Positions 35,487 through 44,497 are shown, counted from the stretch's first letter. The stretch: DNA of 64,000 nucleotides from Streptomyces malaysiensis subsp. samsunensis (GCF_024519315.1 NZ_JANIIC010000014.1:62001-126000), one strand, 5' to 3'. Numbers and translations: made by a program. The notes: generated from the sequence alone by a model not told the origin.

Positions 35487-36340
35487 AACCCTCCGGGAGC
35501 TCCCGCGTGAGAGGGGGCCGCTACTGCGGAACCAGTCGGACCCTGGTCGGGATGATCGAAGACTGCCCAACCGGGACGTCGTGAGAGCGCTATGGCCAGC
35601 AGGCCCGTTCGATGCCGGCGAGCACGCGGACGGGCCTTCGTGCTGTCGGCTCGGTGTTCTGCGGTCGGCGGGTGCTCTTGCCCCCTGGGCATCCGGCGCG
35701 CTGGCCAACGGCCTGACAGCCGCCGCTACGGATCACACCCCACCGGCCCGTCACACGGGCCGGCGCGGGCACGGGGACTCGGGCGCCGCTCCTGCCTCCG
35801 GCCCGCTCCGCCCGGCCCCCGGCCCCGCGCCACCTGAAGTCGCCACGGGGTGACCCTCACGCTTTGTCCGCCTAAGAACGGCGCCGGACCGAGCAGTCAC
35901 CCCACCACCACGACACACCACGCCACCGCAGCCACACCCACCAGCAGCAACCAACCACGAGGGGCGCAGCCCGGACGCACACGGGCCCATGGGGGCAACA
36001 CCACGCCCGCCGAGAACCCGAAGGCGGCAGGGGAGGCTGAGGCGGATGGGTGGTGGGGTGTGTGGGTGGCCGGGGCGGGCGCTGAGAGAGACTTTAAGGT
36101 CTGCTGATCAGCGGGGCCCCTCCGAGAGCAAGAAAGGGGGCCGAGTGACCACAAGAGCGGTGAGGGATTCCATCCCTCTCCATTGGTACAAGTGTAATGG
36201 CCCCCTTTCATGCTCTCGCCCCGCAGATCACCAGACCTCAAACTCTCTCCCACCACCCGCGTGGGCAGGCTCGGGCCGTTACGGGGCCGTGAAAGGGTGC
36301 TCAACGACGACCAACGCTGACAACCATTGACGGCTCAGTC
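35487..36340. other. Non-coding right end of the element with strand-biased DNA
   Basis: About 850 bases carry no credible gene. From 35880 to 36000 the plus strand is markedly C/A-rich with many CCACC and CAC triplets and few G, a strand bias seen at origins or transfer loci that act in single-stranded form. A large inverted repeat follows at 36084-36249. In relatives the right end holds the transfer gene; here it is missing and only this DNA remains. Confidence 0.55.
36084..36249. repeat. Large imperfect inverted repeat (candidate replication or transfer origin)
   Basis: The arm 36084-36142 pairs with 36199-36249. Inner 19 bases GAGAGCAAGAAAGGGGGCC pair with GGCCCCCTTTCATGCTCTC with one mismatch; outer parts GATCAGCGGGG/CCCCGCAGATC and GGTCTGC/ACCAGACC extend it with some mismatches and a 5-base bulge. 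The 56-base loop holds a second perfect hairpin GAGGGATTCCATCCCTC (36162-36178). Such branched stem-loops are typical of single-strand or double-strand origins of rolling-circle plasmids. Position in the element with an HUH Rep supports this, but no nick site is identified. Confidence 0.7.
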
Positions 36341-36411
36341 GCAGGTCACAGCGTTGATCGGTTAAGCGACCGCAGGTCAAAGACCCGGCGGGTCACTTCT
36401 TCGGCTACTGA
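36341..36411. repeat. Right attachment site (core plus two arm-type repeats)
   Basis: GCAGGTCACAG (36341-36351) and GCAGGTCAAAG (36372-36382) match the repeat next to the left core, and the core CTTCGGCTACTGA (36399-36411) differs from the left core at one base. In the left copy the core encodes the C-terminal residues and stop of the CAP-domain protein; the right copy would keep the same codons (TTC GGC TAC TGA) after excision. Confidence 0.7.
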
Positions 36412-36442
36412 CCCCCTGAGCGGACCTCCGCATCCGGCTCAT

Positions 36443-36484
36443 ATACGAAGCCCGGGGTGTATCGATACGTCCCGGGCTTCGTAT
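36443..36484. terminator. Strong terminator displaced from the CAP-domain gene
   Basis: ATACGAAGCCCGGG (36443-36456) pairs perfectly with CCCGGGCTTCGTAT (36471-36484), and the 14-base loop holds the palindrome GTATCGATAC. It starts 32 bases after the right core. No gene ends here on the plus strand, so it is best explained as the original terminator of the CAP-domain gene, pushed away by the insertion. Confidence 0.75.
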
Positions 36485-36563
36485 GCGCCCGCCACGAGCA
36501 GCACACTCACCATGCGAAAGCGCAGCCCTGGAGTCAGCGCTGAGTGCGCGTATGGTGTTGTGC

Positions 36564-37040
36564 ATGGACAGTGAACGCACTGGCGGAGCGTCCTCCACGA
36601 CGGACGCGGAGAACCTGGCCTTCGACGTGTTCGCCCGCGCCTGCCCCTCGCGCGGCACGCTGGAGCACGTCACCGGCAAATGGGGCGGCCTCATCCTGGG
36701 CGCGCTCCACGAGGGCACCTTCCGCTTCAACGAGCTGCGGCGGCGGGTCGACGGCGTCAGCGAGAAGATGCTGTCCCAGACGCTGCACGCGCTGGAGCGC
36801 GACGGTCTGGTGCACCGCGAGGCCCAGCCGACCAACCCGCCCCGGGTGGACTACCGGCTGACCCCGCTGGGCAGCGCGGTCGCCGAGCGGCTGCTGGCCC
36901 TGATCTATCTGGTCGAGGACCGGATGCCCGAGGTGCTGACGGCCCAGGAGCGCTACGACACCGGGCGCGCCGGGAGCGGCGAGGCGGCGGCCGCGCGGGA
37001 CGCCGGACGGTCCGCGGTGGCCGGGCGCGGCGGGCGCTGA
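36564..37040 (+). CDS. HxlR-family transcriptional regulator
   Basis: A 158-residue winged helix-turn-helix protein. The HxlR core covers about 20-120: [60 protein letters not shown] and [18 protein letters not shown] conserved Cys sits near residue 24 and could sense redox or aldehydes, as in some family members. No ribosome-binding site is seen before the ATG at 36564, so translation may be leaderless; ATG 36552 is an alternative. The last 88 bases overlap the 3' end of mutM on the opposite strand, and the C-terminal [17 protein letters not shown] part is of low complexity. Confidence 0.85.
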   Translation: MDSERTGGASSTTDAENLAFDVFARACPSRGTLEHVTGKWGGLILGALHEGTFRFNELRRRVDGVSEKMLSQTLHALERDGLVHREAQPTNPPRVDYRLTPLGSAVAERLLALIYLVEDRMPEVLTAQERYDTGRAGSGEAAAARDAGRSAVAGRGGR

Positions 37041-37888
37041 CAGCGCGGGCAGAAGTAGCTGGAGCGGTTCATCCAGGGGCGGCGGCGCATCGCGGTGCCG
37101 CAGCGGCGGCACGGCTCGTCCTCCCGGCCGTACGCGTCCAGGGAGCGCTCGAAGTACCCCGACTCGCCGTTCACGTTCACATAGAGGCTGTCGAAGCTGG
37201 TGCCGCCGACGGCCAGCGCGGCGGTCATGACCTCGCGCACATGGCCGAGGAGTTCGGCGGAGCGCGGGCGGGTGAGGGTCGCCGTCGGCCGGTCGTAGTG
37301 CAGCCGGGCGCGCCACAGCGCCTCGTCGGCGTAGATGTTGCCGACCCCGCTGATCAGCGACTGGTCCAGCAGTGCGCGCTTGATCGTGGTGCGGCGACGG
37401 CGCAGCGCGGTGTGGAAGGCCGTCTCGTCGAAGGCGGGGTCCAGCGGGTCGCGGGCGATATGCGCGATGACGTCCGGCAGCCCCTCCAGGTCGCCGGGGA
37501 CCGTGTCGTGCAGCGAGAGCCCGCCGAAGGTGCGCTGGTCGACGAAGCGCAGTTCGGTGCCCGCGTCGTCGGCGAAGCGGACCCGGATGCGCAGATGCTT
37601 CTCGTCCGGGGCCTCGGCCGGCTGGACCAGCAGCTGCCCGCTCATCCCGAGATGGGCCAGGACCGACTCGGCGGCCGCGTCGTCGTCGAACGGCAGCCAC
37701 AGGTACTTGCCGCGGCGGCGGACGACCCCGGTGCGGCGGCCCCTGAGGCGGGCCGCGAAGTCCTCGGCGCCGCCGAGGTGACGGCGGACCGCGCGGGGGT
37801 GCAGCACCTGGACCTCGGCGACCGTACGGCCGCTGACCCAGCGCTCCAGTCCGCGGCGGACCACCTCGACCTCGGGCAGCTCGGGCAA
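36953..37888 (-). CDS. mutM: Formamidopyrimidine-DNA glycosylase
   Basis: Base-excision repair enzyme that removes 8-oxoguanine and cuts the abasic strand. The 311-residue protein begins PELPEVEVV after the initiator, with catalytic Pro2 and Glu3, then Lys61 ([11 protein letters not shown]), the H2TH segment [17 protein letters not shown] and the C-terminal zinc finger CRRCGTAM ... FCPRCQ. The start is TTG at 37888 with GAGGAGG 6 bases before it. A C-terminal extension of about 30 residues after the zinc finger ([20 protein letters not shown]) overlaps the convergent HxlR gene. It follows rnc by 122 bases and completes the yceD-rpmF-rnc-mutM series. Confidence 0.96.
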   Translation of the reverse strand: MPELPEVEVVRRGLERWVSGRTVAEVQVLHPRAVRRHLGGAEDFAARLRGRRTGVVRRRGKYLWLPFDDDAAAESVLAHLGMSGQLLVQPAEAPDEKHLRIRVRFADDAGTELRFVDQRTFGGLSLHDTVPGDLEGLPDVIAHIARDPLDPAFDETAFHTALRRRRTTIKRALLDQSLISGVGNIYADEALWRARLHYDRPTATLTRPRSAELLGHVREVMTAALAVGGTSFDSLYVNVNGESGYFERSLDAYGREDEPCRRCGTAMRRRPWMNRSSYFCPRCQRPPRPATADRPASRAAAASPLPARPVS

Positions 37889-38010
37889 GGGGGGCCTCCT
37901 CGGCCTCGAGCCCTCACCGCCCCCGGGCGGAACGGCCGGGCGGGCCGTCCGCCGCGGGGGCGGTGAGAGGCGTTACGGACGTACGGACATGGCGGTGCGG
38001 GGAAGGGCGA

Positions 38011-38859
38011 TCAGTGTGCCGTGGAGGCCGTGTCGGCGGCGGCTCCGCCGTCCGCCGCCGTGGTGGCGGTTTCGGCGTCGGCCGCTTGGGCCTTCGCCTG
38101 GGCCTCGTCGGCAGCCGCGCGGATCGCGCGCCAGGCGGCCTCGGCCGCCTGCTGCTCGGCTTCCTTCTTGCTGCGGCCGGTGCCGGTGCCGTACGCGACA
38201 CCACCGACGCGGGCGGCAGCCGTGAAGGTCTTCTCGTGGTCAGGACCTGTCTCGGAGACCAGGTACTCCGGAACCCCGAGGCCCTCGGTGGCGGTCAGCT
38301 CCTGGAGGCTGGTCTTCCAGTCCAGGCCGGCGCCGAGGTTCGAGGACTTCTCGATCAGCGGGTCGAAGAGCCGGTGCACCAGCTCCGCGGCGGCATCGAG
38401 CCCCTGGTCGAGATAGACCGCGCCGATCACCGCTTCAAGGGTGTCGGCGAGGATGGAAGCCTTGTCCCTGCCCCCGGTGCCCTCTTCACCCCGGCCGAGC
38501 CGGATGAAGGCGCCGAGGTCGAGGCCGCGGCCCACCTCGGCGAGCGCGCGCGAGTTGACCACCGCGGCCCGCAACTTGGCCAGCTGGCCCTCGGGCAGGT
38601 CGGGGTGGATGCGGTACAGCGTATCGGTGACCACCAGGCCGAGCACGGAATCCCCGAGGAACTCCAGCCGCTCGTTGGTGGGCAGCCCGCCGTTCTCGTA
38701 CGCGAAGGAGCGGTGGGTCAGCGCACGCACCAGAAGGGCGGACTCGAGCTGGTACCCGAGCCGCCCTTCCAGGATCGTGTGAGACGAGGCCGTGTCCGCC
38801 TGGGACGCTTCACCGCGCTTACGCGGGGGCGTAGTGGCGTCTGACATAGAGCCTGTCAC
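38011..38859 (-). CDS. rnc: Ribonuclease III
   Basis: Double-strand RNA endonuclease; in S. coelicolor it is AbsB, a global regulator of antibiotic production. The endonuclease domain covers about 28-165 with signature [16 protein letters not shown] and [15 protein letters not shown] (catalytic acidic residues). The dsRNA-binding domain follows (about 180-250, [39 protein letters not shown]). The last 30 residues are Ala/Thr-rich low complexity. Start is GTG at 38859, 7 bases after the rpmF stop; an ATG at 38847 is a possible alternative. Coupling with rpmF and mutM is the usual actinobacterial order. Confidence 0.95.
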   Translation of the reverse strand: MTGSMSDATTPPRKRGEASQADTASSHTILEGRLGYQLESALLVRALTHRSFAYENGGLPTNERLEFLGDSVLGLVVTDTLYRIHPDLPEGQLAKLRAAVVNSRALAEVGRGLDLGAFIRLGRGEEGTGGRDKASILADTLEAVIGAVYLDQGLDAAAELVHRLFDPLIEKSSNLGAGLDWKTSLQELTATEGLGVPEYLVSETGPDHEKTFTAAARVGGVAYGTGTGRSKKEAEQQAAEAAWRAIRAAADEAQAKAQAADAETATTAADGGAAADTASTAH

Positions 38860-38866
38860 CCGCCGA

Positions 38867-39040
38867 TCAGACCTCGAGGACCTGGCGGCGGTTGTAGGTG
38901 CCGCAGCTCGGGCACGCGATGTGCTGCTGCTTCGGCTCGTGGCAGCGCTCGCACGCCACCAGGGTGGGGACCGCAGCCTTCCACTGCGACCGGCGGTGGC
39001 GCGTGTTGCTGCGCGACATCTTCCGCTTCGGAACAGCCAC
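38867..39040 (-). CDS. rpmF: 50S ribosomal protein L32
   Basis: A 57-residue protein starting [20 protein letters not shown] at a GTG preceded by AGGAGAAG. It has four cysteines in two pairs (CERC and CPSC) that bind zinc, so it is the C+ form. It ends with YNRRQVLEV. It starts 2 bases after the YceD-family stop, the well-known yceD-rpmF pair. It is a genuine gene despite its shortness. Confidence 0.95.
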   Translation of the reverse strand: MAVPKRKMSRSNTRHRRSQWKAAVPTLVACERCHEPKQQHIACPSCGTYNRRQVLEV

Positions 39041-39042
39041 GG

Positions 39043-39711
39043 CTACTTCTCCTGTGGGTCATCCCCGCGCCTGCGGGGTGCGTTGTCCTTCTCGCCGTCC
39101 CTCATGGCCTCGGCGAGTCCCTGCAATGCCGCCCACCGGATGTCGGCGGCGTCGTGGTGGTGGCCGGGGTCGTCCGCGAGCCGGGCGCCGCATTCGGCGC
39201 ACAGCCCGGGGCAGTCCTCCCGGCACACCGGCTGCAACGGCAGTGCGAGCACCACCGCGTCGCGCAGCACGGGCTCGAGGTCGAACAGGTCGGCCTCGAG
39301 GAAGAGCCTGTCCTCCTCCTCGGCGTCGTCGCCGGTGTCCGCGTCGCGGCTCCGGTCGTCGGCGTCGGGGTAGGAGTACATCTCCTGGAAGTCCGCTTCG
39401 AGCTCTCGCTCCAGCGGCTCCAGACACCTTACGCACTCCCCTGTCAGCGGTGCACGGGCGGTGCCTGTGACAAGCACCCCTTCCATGACCGACTCCAGGC
39501 GGAGGTCCAGCTCGACGGTCGCGCCCTCCCGCACCCCGATGACCTCGATACCGAGGTCCTTGGGCGCCACCACGGAACGGGAGATCCTTTTCAGCGCACC
39601 AGGACGCCGGCCCAGCTCGCGCGTGTCGAACACGAGAGGGGCGCGATGGTCGAGGCGGGCGTTCAGGGCTTCCTGCTTTCTACGCTGTGGCGGGCCACCC
39701 GAATCATCCAC
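39043..39711 (-). CDS. YceD-family protein (DUF177), 23S rRNA accumulation factor-like
   Basis: A protein of about 200 residues that pairs with L32 in most bacteria and in E. coli is linked to 23S rRNA metabolism. Core block is [20 protein letters not shown], followed by an acidic insertion ([20 protein letters not shown]) and the cysteine-rich C-terminus [16 protein letters not shown]. The family N-terminus [19 protein letters not shown] is present. The real start is unclear: GTG at 39711 is taken, but a CTG at 39666 lies 6 bases after AGGA and directly precedes the conserved LNARLD block, so a rare CTG start is possible. Confidence 0.88.
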   Translation of the reverse strand: MDDSGGPPQRRKQEALNARLDHRAPLVFDTRELGRRPGALKRISRSVVAPKDLGIEVIGVREGATVELDLRLESVMEGVLVTGTARAPLTGECVRCLEPLERELEADFQEMYSYPDADDRSRDADTGDDAEEEDRLFLEADLFDLEPVLRDAVVLALPLQPVCREDCPGLCAECGARLADDPGHHHDAADIRWAALQGLAEAMRDGEKDNAPRRRGDDPQEK

Positions 39712-39835
39712 TACGAATCGGGCAGCCGAGATCGCGGACGTACACGCGACCGAAGAGCCAGGATACTGGACAGGCCGCCGTAGACCCAATCCGCCCGGTG
39801 GGGACGGGGTTCCGGCGGCCTGGCGGGGAGCGGGC

Positions 39836-40912
39836 TCAGCGGCCCTGCTCGTACTGGCGGAGCTGATCGAGGTCGATCATGCTCGTGTCGAACAGGCTGG
39901 TCTCGTCGAGCGCGGCGCCCGGCTGCTGCTGATGGTGGTGCGGCAGCTCCTGGGGCTGCTGGGGCACATAGGCCGCGTTCGGGTCGTAGCCCTGGCCCTG
40001 GGCCTGCTGCTGCCAGGCGTAGGCGTCCTGCTGATAGCCGCCCTGCGCGGCGTAGAGGTCCTGCTGCGGGTAGGTCTGCTGCTGATAGCCGTACGCGTCC
40101 TGCTGCTGGTAGGCCGCGGTGGCGGCGTAGTACGCGGCGTCGGCGGCCGCCTGGTCGGGCTGGGCCACGGGCTGGGCGACGGCCGCCTGGGACTGGGCGA
40201 GGTCCGCCAGATAGTCGTCGTCGGTGGTCCGCAGGGCCATCCCGGCCTCGTCCTGGGCAGCCATATGGGCACCGAGCTCATCGGCGGGCCTGGCCCCGAG
40301 CAGCTTCTGGCGGCCCCGGCCGACCGCCTCCAGCGTCTTGGCCAGGACCGCCGAGACGGCCCCCAGCTTGGTGTCCACGTACTCGTCGGCGCGCTCCCGC
40401 AGGGTCGTGGGGTCCGCGCTGCGCTCCGGGCCCTCGTCGGGCTCCTCGAGGCCGTCCCCGACGCCGGGGGCGCGGCCGAGCAGCTTCTCCCGGCCGCGGT
40501 CGACCGAGCCGATGGTCTTGGTGAGCACGACCTCGAAGTTGGCCAGCTTGCTGTCCACATAGTCGTCGGCCTCGACGCGGATCTCCTCGGCCTCACGGCG
40601 GGCCTCGGCGAGGATCCGGTCGGCCTCCTCCTGGGACTTCCGCACCAGCTCGGTGTCCGAGATCAGCGAGGCGCGCTGGCCGTGTGCGGACTCGATGATC
40701 CGCTCGGCCTCCTGGCGGGCCTGCTCGACCATCTGGTCCCGGCCGCCGATCAGCTCCTGGGCGTGGGCCAGGGAGTCCGGGAGGGCGGCGCGCACCTCTT
40801 CGAGCATGGCGAGCAGCTGAGCGCGGTTGACCACGCACGAGGCCGACATGGGCATGGACCGGGCGCCGCCGACGGTATCGACGATCTCGTCGAGCTTCTT
40901 CTGCACGTCCAC
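39836..40912 (-). CDS. Coiled-coil division protein (SepIVA/DivIVA-like) with internal duplication
   Basis: A 358-residue protein. The first 110 residues resemble SepIVA, a DivIVA-domain-related septation factor of actinobacteria (MDVQKKLDEIVDTVGGARSM; AERIIESAHGQRASLISDTE). Two copies of a segment, DDYVDSKLANFEVVLTKTIG and DEYVDTKLGAVSAVLAKTLE (each followed by GRxKLLG), show an internal duplication. The C-terminal 120 residues are rich in Gln, Tyr, Ala and Asp (QQQDAYGYQQQTYPQQDLYA) and probably disordered. Start is GTG at 40912. It may take part in apical growth or cell division; the duplication and Q/Y tail may support assembly. Function by family analogy only. Confidence 0.75.
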   Translation of the reverse strand: MDVQKKLDEIVDTVGGARSMPMSASCVVNRAQLLAMLEEVRAALPDSLAHAQELIGGRDQMVEQARQEAERIIESAHGQRASLISDTELVRKSQEEADRILAEARREAEEIRVEADDYVDSKLANFEVVLTKTIGSVDRGREKLLGRAPGVGDGLEEPDEGPERSADPTTLRERADEYVDTKLGAVSAVLAKTLEAVGRGRQKLLGARPADELGAHMAAQDEAGMALRTTDDDYLADLAQSQAAVAQPVAQPDQAAADAAYYAATAAYQQQDAYGYQQQTYPQQDLYAAQGGYQQDAYAWQQQAQGQGYDPNAAYVPQQPQELPHHHQQQPGAALDETSLFDTSMIDLDQLRQYEQGR

Positions 40913-41019
40913 TGTGGGTGCTCGCAGACTGTCTGGATACGGATGGATACGGGATACGAACGGGACGACTGTACGGCCAGCGGGCCCCTCCCGGACAGCC
41001 GCTGATGCCCCGTCAGCCG

Positions 41020-41529
41020 CTACTTCCGGCCGAGCCGCTCGGAGAGCGCCTCCAGGACCACCGGCGGCACCAGATGGGATACGTCGCCGCCCCAGGCCGC
41101 GACCTCCTTGACCAGGCTGGAGGAGAGGAAGCTGTAGGTGGGGTTGGTGGGCACGAACAGCGTCTCCACGCCGGAGAGGCCGTTGTTCATCTGGGCCATC
41201 TGGAGCTCGTAGTCGAAGTCGCTGACGGCCCGCAGCCCCTTGACGATCGCGGGGATGTCCCGCTGCTTGCAGAAGTCGACAAGAAGGCCGTGGAACGCCT
41301 CCACCTTGACGTTCCCGTACTCCTCGGTGGTCTGGCGGAGGAGATCCATCCGCTCCTCCACCGTGAACAGGCCCTGCTTGGACTTGTTGATCATCACGGC
41401 TACGTGCACGACGTCATAGAGCTTGGAGGCACGGGCGATGATGTCGAGGTGTCCATTGGTGACGGGGTCGAACGACCCCGGACAGACTGCGCGGCGCAAC
41501 GGAAGTTCCTCGCTCTCGGGTCCGGTCAT
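41020..41529 (-). CDS. coaD: Phosphopantetheine adenylyltransferase
   Basis: Fourth step of coenzyme A synthesis: transfers AMP to 4'-phosphopantetheine. The 169-residue protein begins [20 protein letters not shown] and has the nucleotidyltransferase motif [14 protein letters not shown] and the late [13 protein letters not shown] box. Length is typical. Its ATG overlaps the TGA of rsmD (ATGA), the usual pairing. Gene order coaD-rsmD-recG is conserved in Streptomyces. Confidence 0.97.
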   Translation of the reverse strand: MTGPESEELPLRRAVCPGSFDPVTNGHLDIIARASKLYDVVHVAVMINKSKQGLFTVEERMDLLRQTTEEYGNVKVEAFHGLLVDFCKQRDIPAIVKGLRAVSDFDYELQMAQMNNGLSGVETLFVPTNPTYSFLSSSLVKEVAAWGGDVSHLVPPVVLEALSERLGRK

Positions 41530-42113
41530 GACGCGTTCTCGCACGTGGAGGCGGCGCGACCGTACCAAAGCGTGCCCTCGCCGTAGCGACGGGCCCTAAG
41601 CCCCTCGAATCCGGCAGGCCACACGAACTCCCCACCTCGTGTGCTCCGCTCAACGGTGGCCAGCGCTTCGGGAGCTAGCCAGCCCTTCCCCAGGAGTGTG
41701 AGGAGGATCTCGCGGAGTTCGGCGTCGGTGACCGCGTAGGGCGGATCCAGGAAAACGACGTCGTACGGGCCGGTGACCGGGGCCTGTCCGGCGATGGTCT
41801 GTTCGGCCTTGCCGGTGCGCAGCTCCGCGCCCGGCAGACCGAGCGCCCGGACGTTCTGACGGATCGTACGGGCCGCCCGCGGGTCGGACTCGACCAGCAG
41901 CGCGTGGGCGGCGCCGCGGGACAGCGCCTCCAGGCCGATCGCGCCGGAGCCGCCGTAGAGGTCGAGGACGCGGGCCCCGTCCAGCGAGCCGAGCAGCGAC
42001 TCCCAGGTGGAGAACAGGCCCTCGCGCGCCCGGTCCGAAGTGGGTCGGGTGCCGTTTCCCGGCGGCACGGCCAGGCGCCGGCCGCCGGCCGCTCCGGCGA
42101 TCACGCGGGTCAT
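41526..42113 (-). CDS. rsmD: 16S rRNA (guanine966-N2)-methyltransferase
   Basis: SAM-dependent methylase acting on 16S rRNA G966 in the assembling 30S subunit. ATG 42113 gives 195 residues with the N-terminal [20 protein letters not shown], motif [21 protein letters not shown] and the catalytic box [10 protein letters not shown]. Start is chosen because sequence before it is not conserved. The stop overlaps the coaD start. Confidence 0.95.
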   Translation of the reverse strand: MTRVIAGAAGGRRLAVPPGNGTRPTSDRAREGLFSTWESLLGSLDGARVLDLYGGSGAIGLEALSRGAAHALLVESDPRAARTIRQNVRALGLPGAELRTGKAEQTIAGQAPVTGPYDVVFLDPPYAVTDAELREILLTLLGKGWLAPEALATVERSTRGGEFVWPAGFEGLRARRYGEGTLWYGRAASTCENAS

Positions 42114-42238
42114 GGTTGGTGGCAGTCCTTCACGGTGGTCGGGGCAACGGCGCACCGCGCGCCCGTCCGGGCGGGGCCGCCGCACCTCCACGATATGGCG
42201 TACGGCGGCGTGCGGTGGCCGCGCTCCCGTACGCGGGC

Positions 42239-44497
42239 TCAGCCCTTGTCGAGGAACTCCTCGCGATCCTTGTCCAGCAGGGCGTCAAGCGCCGTGCGCA
42301 GCTCCGGATATCCGGCCAGCTCCGGGTCGGCGGCGACGATCTCGGCCGCCTCCTCCCGGGCCGCCGCGATCACCTCCTCGTCGTCGATGACGGCGAGCAC
42401 CCGCAGCGAGGAGCGCACCCCGGACTGGGCCTGGCCGAGCACATCGCCCTCCCGGCGCTGCTCCAGGTCGATCCGGGACAGCTCGAAGCCGTCGAGCGTG
42501 GCCGCGACCGCGCCCAGCCGCGCCCGGGCGGGGCTGCCCTCGGGCATGTCGGTCACCAGCAGGCACAGCCCGGCGGCCGAGCCCCGGCCGACGCGGCCGC
42601 GCAGCTGGTGCAGCTGGGAGACGCCGAACCGGTCGGCGTCCATGATCACCATGGCGGTGGCATTGGGGACGTTGACCCCGACCTCGATGACGGTCGTGGC
42701 GACCAGGACGTCCACCTCGCCCGCGGCGAAGCGGCGCATCACCTCGTCCTTGGCCTCGGGCTGCATCCGCCCGTGCAGCACCTCCACCCGCAGATCTCCC
42801 AGCGGGCCCTTGGTGAGCTGCTCGGCGATGTCGACGACGGCCAGCGGCGGCCGCTTCTCGGCCTCGTCCTCGGGGGACGGGCGGGCCGCGCCCTTGGGCT
42901 CCTCCCCCTCGTCGCCGCCCTCGTCCCCGATCCGGGGGCACACCACATACGCCTGGTGCCCGGCGGCCACCTCCTCGCGCACCCGCTCCCAGGCGCGGCT
43001 GAGGAAGTGCGGCTTGTCCTTGGCGGGCACCACATGGGAGGCGATCGGGGAGCGGCCCGCGGGCAGCTGGTCCAGGACGGAGGTCTCCAGGTCGCCGAAG
43101 ACGGTCATGGCGACGGTGCGCGGGATCGGGGTGGCCGTCATCACCAGCAGATGCGGGGGCTGCTTGCCCTTGGAGCGCAGGGCGTCGCGCTGCTCGACCC
43201 CGAAGCGGTGCTGCTCGTCGACGACCACCAGCCCCAGATCGTGGAACTGGACCTTGTCCTCGATCAGGGCATGGGTGCCGATCACGATCCCGGCCTCGCC
43301 GGTGACCAGGTCCAGCAGCGCCTGCCGGCGGGCCGCGGCGCCCATGGAGCCGGTGAGCAGCACCACCTTGGTGCCCTGCTCCACGCCGCCTTCCCGTTCC
43401 CCATCGCCTCCCTGCTGCGCAGGCGCTTCGCGCCACAGCCCCCAACTGGCCAGCTCGCCCATCATCTCGGTGATCGAGCGGTGGTGCTGCTGGGCGAGCA
43501 CCTCGGTGGGCGCGAGCATCGCCGCCTGTCCCCCGGCGTCCACGACGCCTAGCATCGCCCGCAGCGCGACCATGGTCTTGCCGGAGCCGACCTCGCCCTG
43601 GAGCAGCCGGTGCATGGGGTGGTCGGTGGCCAGGTCGGCGAAGATCTCCTCGCTCACCCGGCGCTGGCCCTCGGTGAGGGTGAACGGCAGCCGGGCGTCG
43701 AAGGCGGTCAGCAGCCCGTCCGGGGCGGGCTTGCGGGGCGCCGCGGGCAGCTGGGCGTCGGCCCGCCGCCGCCGGGCGAGCGCCACCTGGAGGACGAACG
43801 CCTCGTCCCACTTCAGGCGGTCCCGGGCCATCGCGATATCGGCCTTGGTGACCGGCCGGTGGATCTTGCGCAGCGCCTCGGGGAGCGTGGCCAGCCCCCG
43901 GCCCTCGCGGAGCCCGTCGGGCAGCGGGTCGACCAGCCCGGCCAGCGCGGCCTCCTCATGGCCGGCCGGGCCCAGCACTGTGTCGATGGCCTGCTGGATC
44001 TGCCAGGACTCCATCTGCTTGCACGCCGGGTACAGCGGCAGCAGCTGATTGGCGAACGCCTCCACGGTCTCCGCGCCGCTCCCCTCGCCCAGCGCCTTGA
44101 ACTCCGGGTGGGCCAGCTGACGCTTGCGGTTGAAGACCGAGACCTTCCCGGCGAACATCGCACGGGTGCCGGGCTGGAGCTCGGCCCGCGGTTTGTGAAC
44201 GCCCTTGCCGAAGAAGACCAGCTGGAGACGGCCGCTGCCGTCGGTGATGGTGACCTCCAGCCGCCGGCCCCGGCCGCCGTTGAACGTATGCACCCGGGCG
44301 TCGGCCACCTGCGCCACCACGGTCACATGCTCGTCCAGGGGCAGGTCCGACAGCCGGGTCAGCTCACCTCGCTCCGCGTACCGCCGCGGATAGTGGTGCA
44401 GCAGATCGCCGACGGTGTGCAGGTCGAGATGGTCGGCCATCACCTTCGCGGTGTTGCCGCCCAGGACCTTCTTCAGGGGTTCATCCAGCACGGGCAC
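42239..44497 (-). CDS. recG: ATP-dependent DNA helicase RecG
   Basis: Helicase that rescues stalled forks and processes branched DNA. The 752-residue protein has the N-terminal wedge/OB region (HYPRRYAERGELTRLSDL; RVHTFNGGRGRRLEVTITDG), Walker A GEVGSGKTMVALRAM, the DEQH box VVVDEQHRFGVEQRDAL and the helicase C motif VINVPNA...QLHQLRGRVGRG. It starts at GTG 44497 (GGACGG just upstream); the in-frame GTG 15 bases earlier is an alternative. An acidic low-complexity insertion (EGGDEGEEPKGAARPSPEDE) lies in the second RecA-like domain. Confidence 0.95.
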   Translation of the reverse strand: MPVLDEPLKKVLGGNTAKVMADHLDLHTVGDLLHHYPRRYAERGELTRLSDLPLDEHVTVVAQVADARVHTFNGGRGRRLEVTITDGSGRLQLVFFGKGVHKPRAELQPGTRAMFAGKVSVFNRKRQLAHPEFKALGEGSGAETVEAFANQLLPLYPACKQMESWQIQQAIDTVLGPAGHEEAALAGLVDPLPDGLREGRGLATLPEALRKIHRPVTKADIAMARDRLKWDEAFVLQVALARRRRADAQLPAAPRKPAPDGLLTAFDARLPFTLTEGQRRVSEEIFADLATDHPMHRLLQGEVGSGKTMVALRAMLGVVDAGGQAAMLAPTEVLAQQHHRSITEMMGELASWGLWREAPAQQGGDGEREGGVEQGTKVVLLTGSMGAAARRQALLDLVTGEAGIVIGTHALIEDKVQFHDLGLVVVDEQHRFGVEQRDALRSKGKQPPHLLVMTATPIPRTVAMTVFGDLETSVLDQLPAGRSPIASHVVPAKDKPHFLSRAWERVREEVAAGHQAYVVCPRIGDEGGDEGEEPKGAARPSPEDEAEKRPPLAVVDIAEQLTKGPLGDLRVEVLHGRMQPEAKDEVMRRFAAGEVDVLVATTVIEVGVNVPNATAMVIMDADRFGVSQLHQLRGRVGRGSAAGLCLLVTDMPEGSPARARLGAVAATLDGFELSRIDLEQRREGDVLGQAQSGVRSSLRVLAVIDDEEVIAAAREEAAEIVAADPELAGYPELRTALDALLDKDREEFLDKG

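Larger units (their letters stand above)
30961..36411. mobile_element. Integrated element with RepSA-type replication gene (AICE relative without transfer gene)
   Basis: Boundaries are set by the imperfect 13-bp direct repeat CTTCGGCTATTGA (30961-30973) and CTTCGGCTACTGA (36399-36411). Between them lie, in order, tyrosine integrase, excisionase, HUH replication initiator, two small genes, divergent GntR repressor, and about 900 bases of non-coding structured DNA. This is the module order of pSAM2-like actinomycete integrative and conjugative elements. No FtsK/SpoIIIE-like transfer protein or nudix/spd genes occur, so the element is either reduced or of the mobilisable kind. The target is the 3' end of the CAP-domain gene and not a tRNA, which is the usual target of these elements. 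Confidence 0.85.

Noticed and set aside
35853..36330. Short frames in the right end of the element (for example 35897-36304 minus, 35989-36330 plus)
   Set aside because: They run through the inverted repeat and C-rich DNA, have no ribosome-binding site and no codon bias.
38856..39062. 68-codon frame over rpmF
   Set aside because: It is a shifted frame; the real gene is the 57-codon L32 at 38867-39040.
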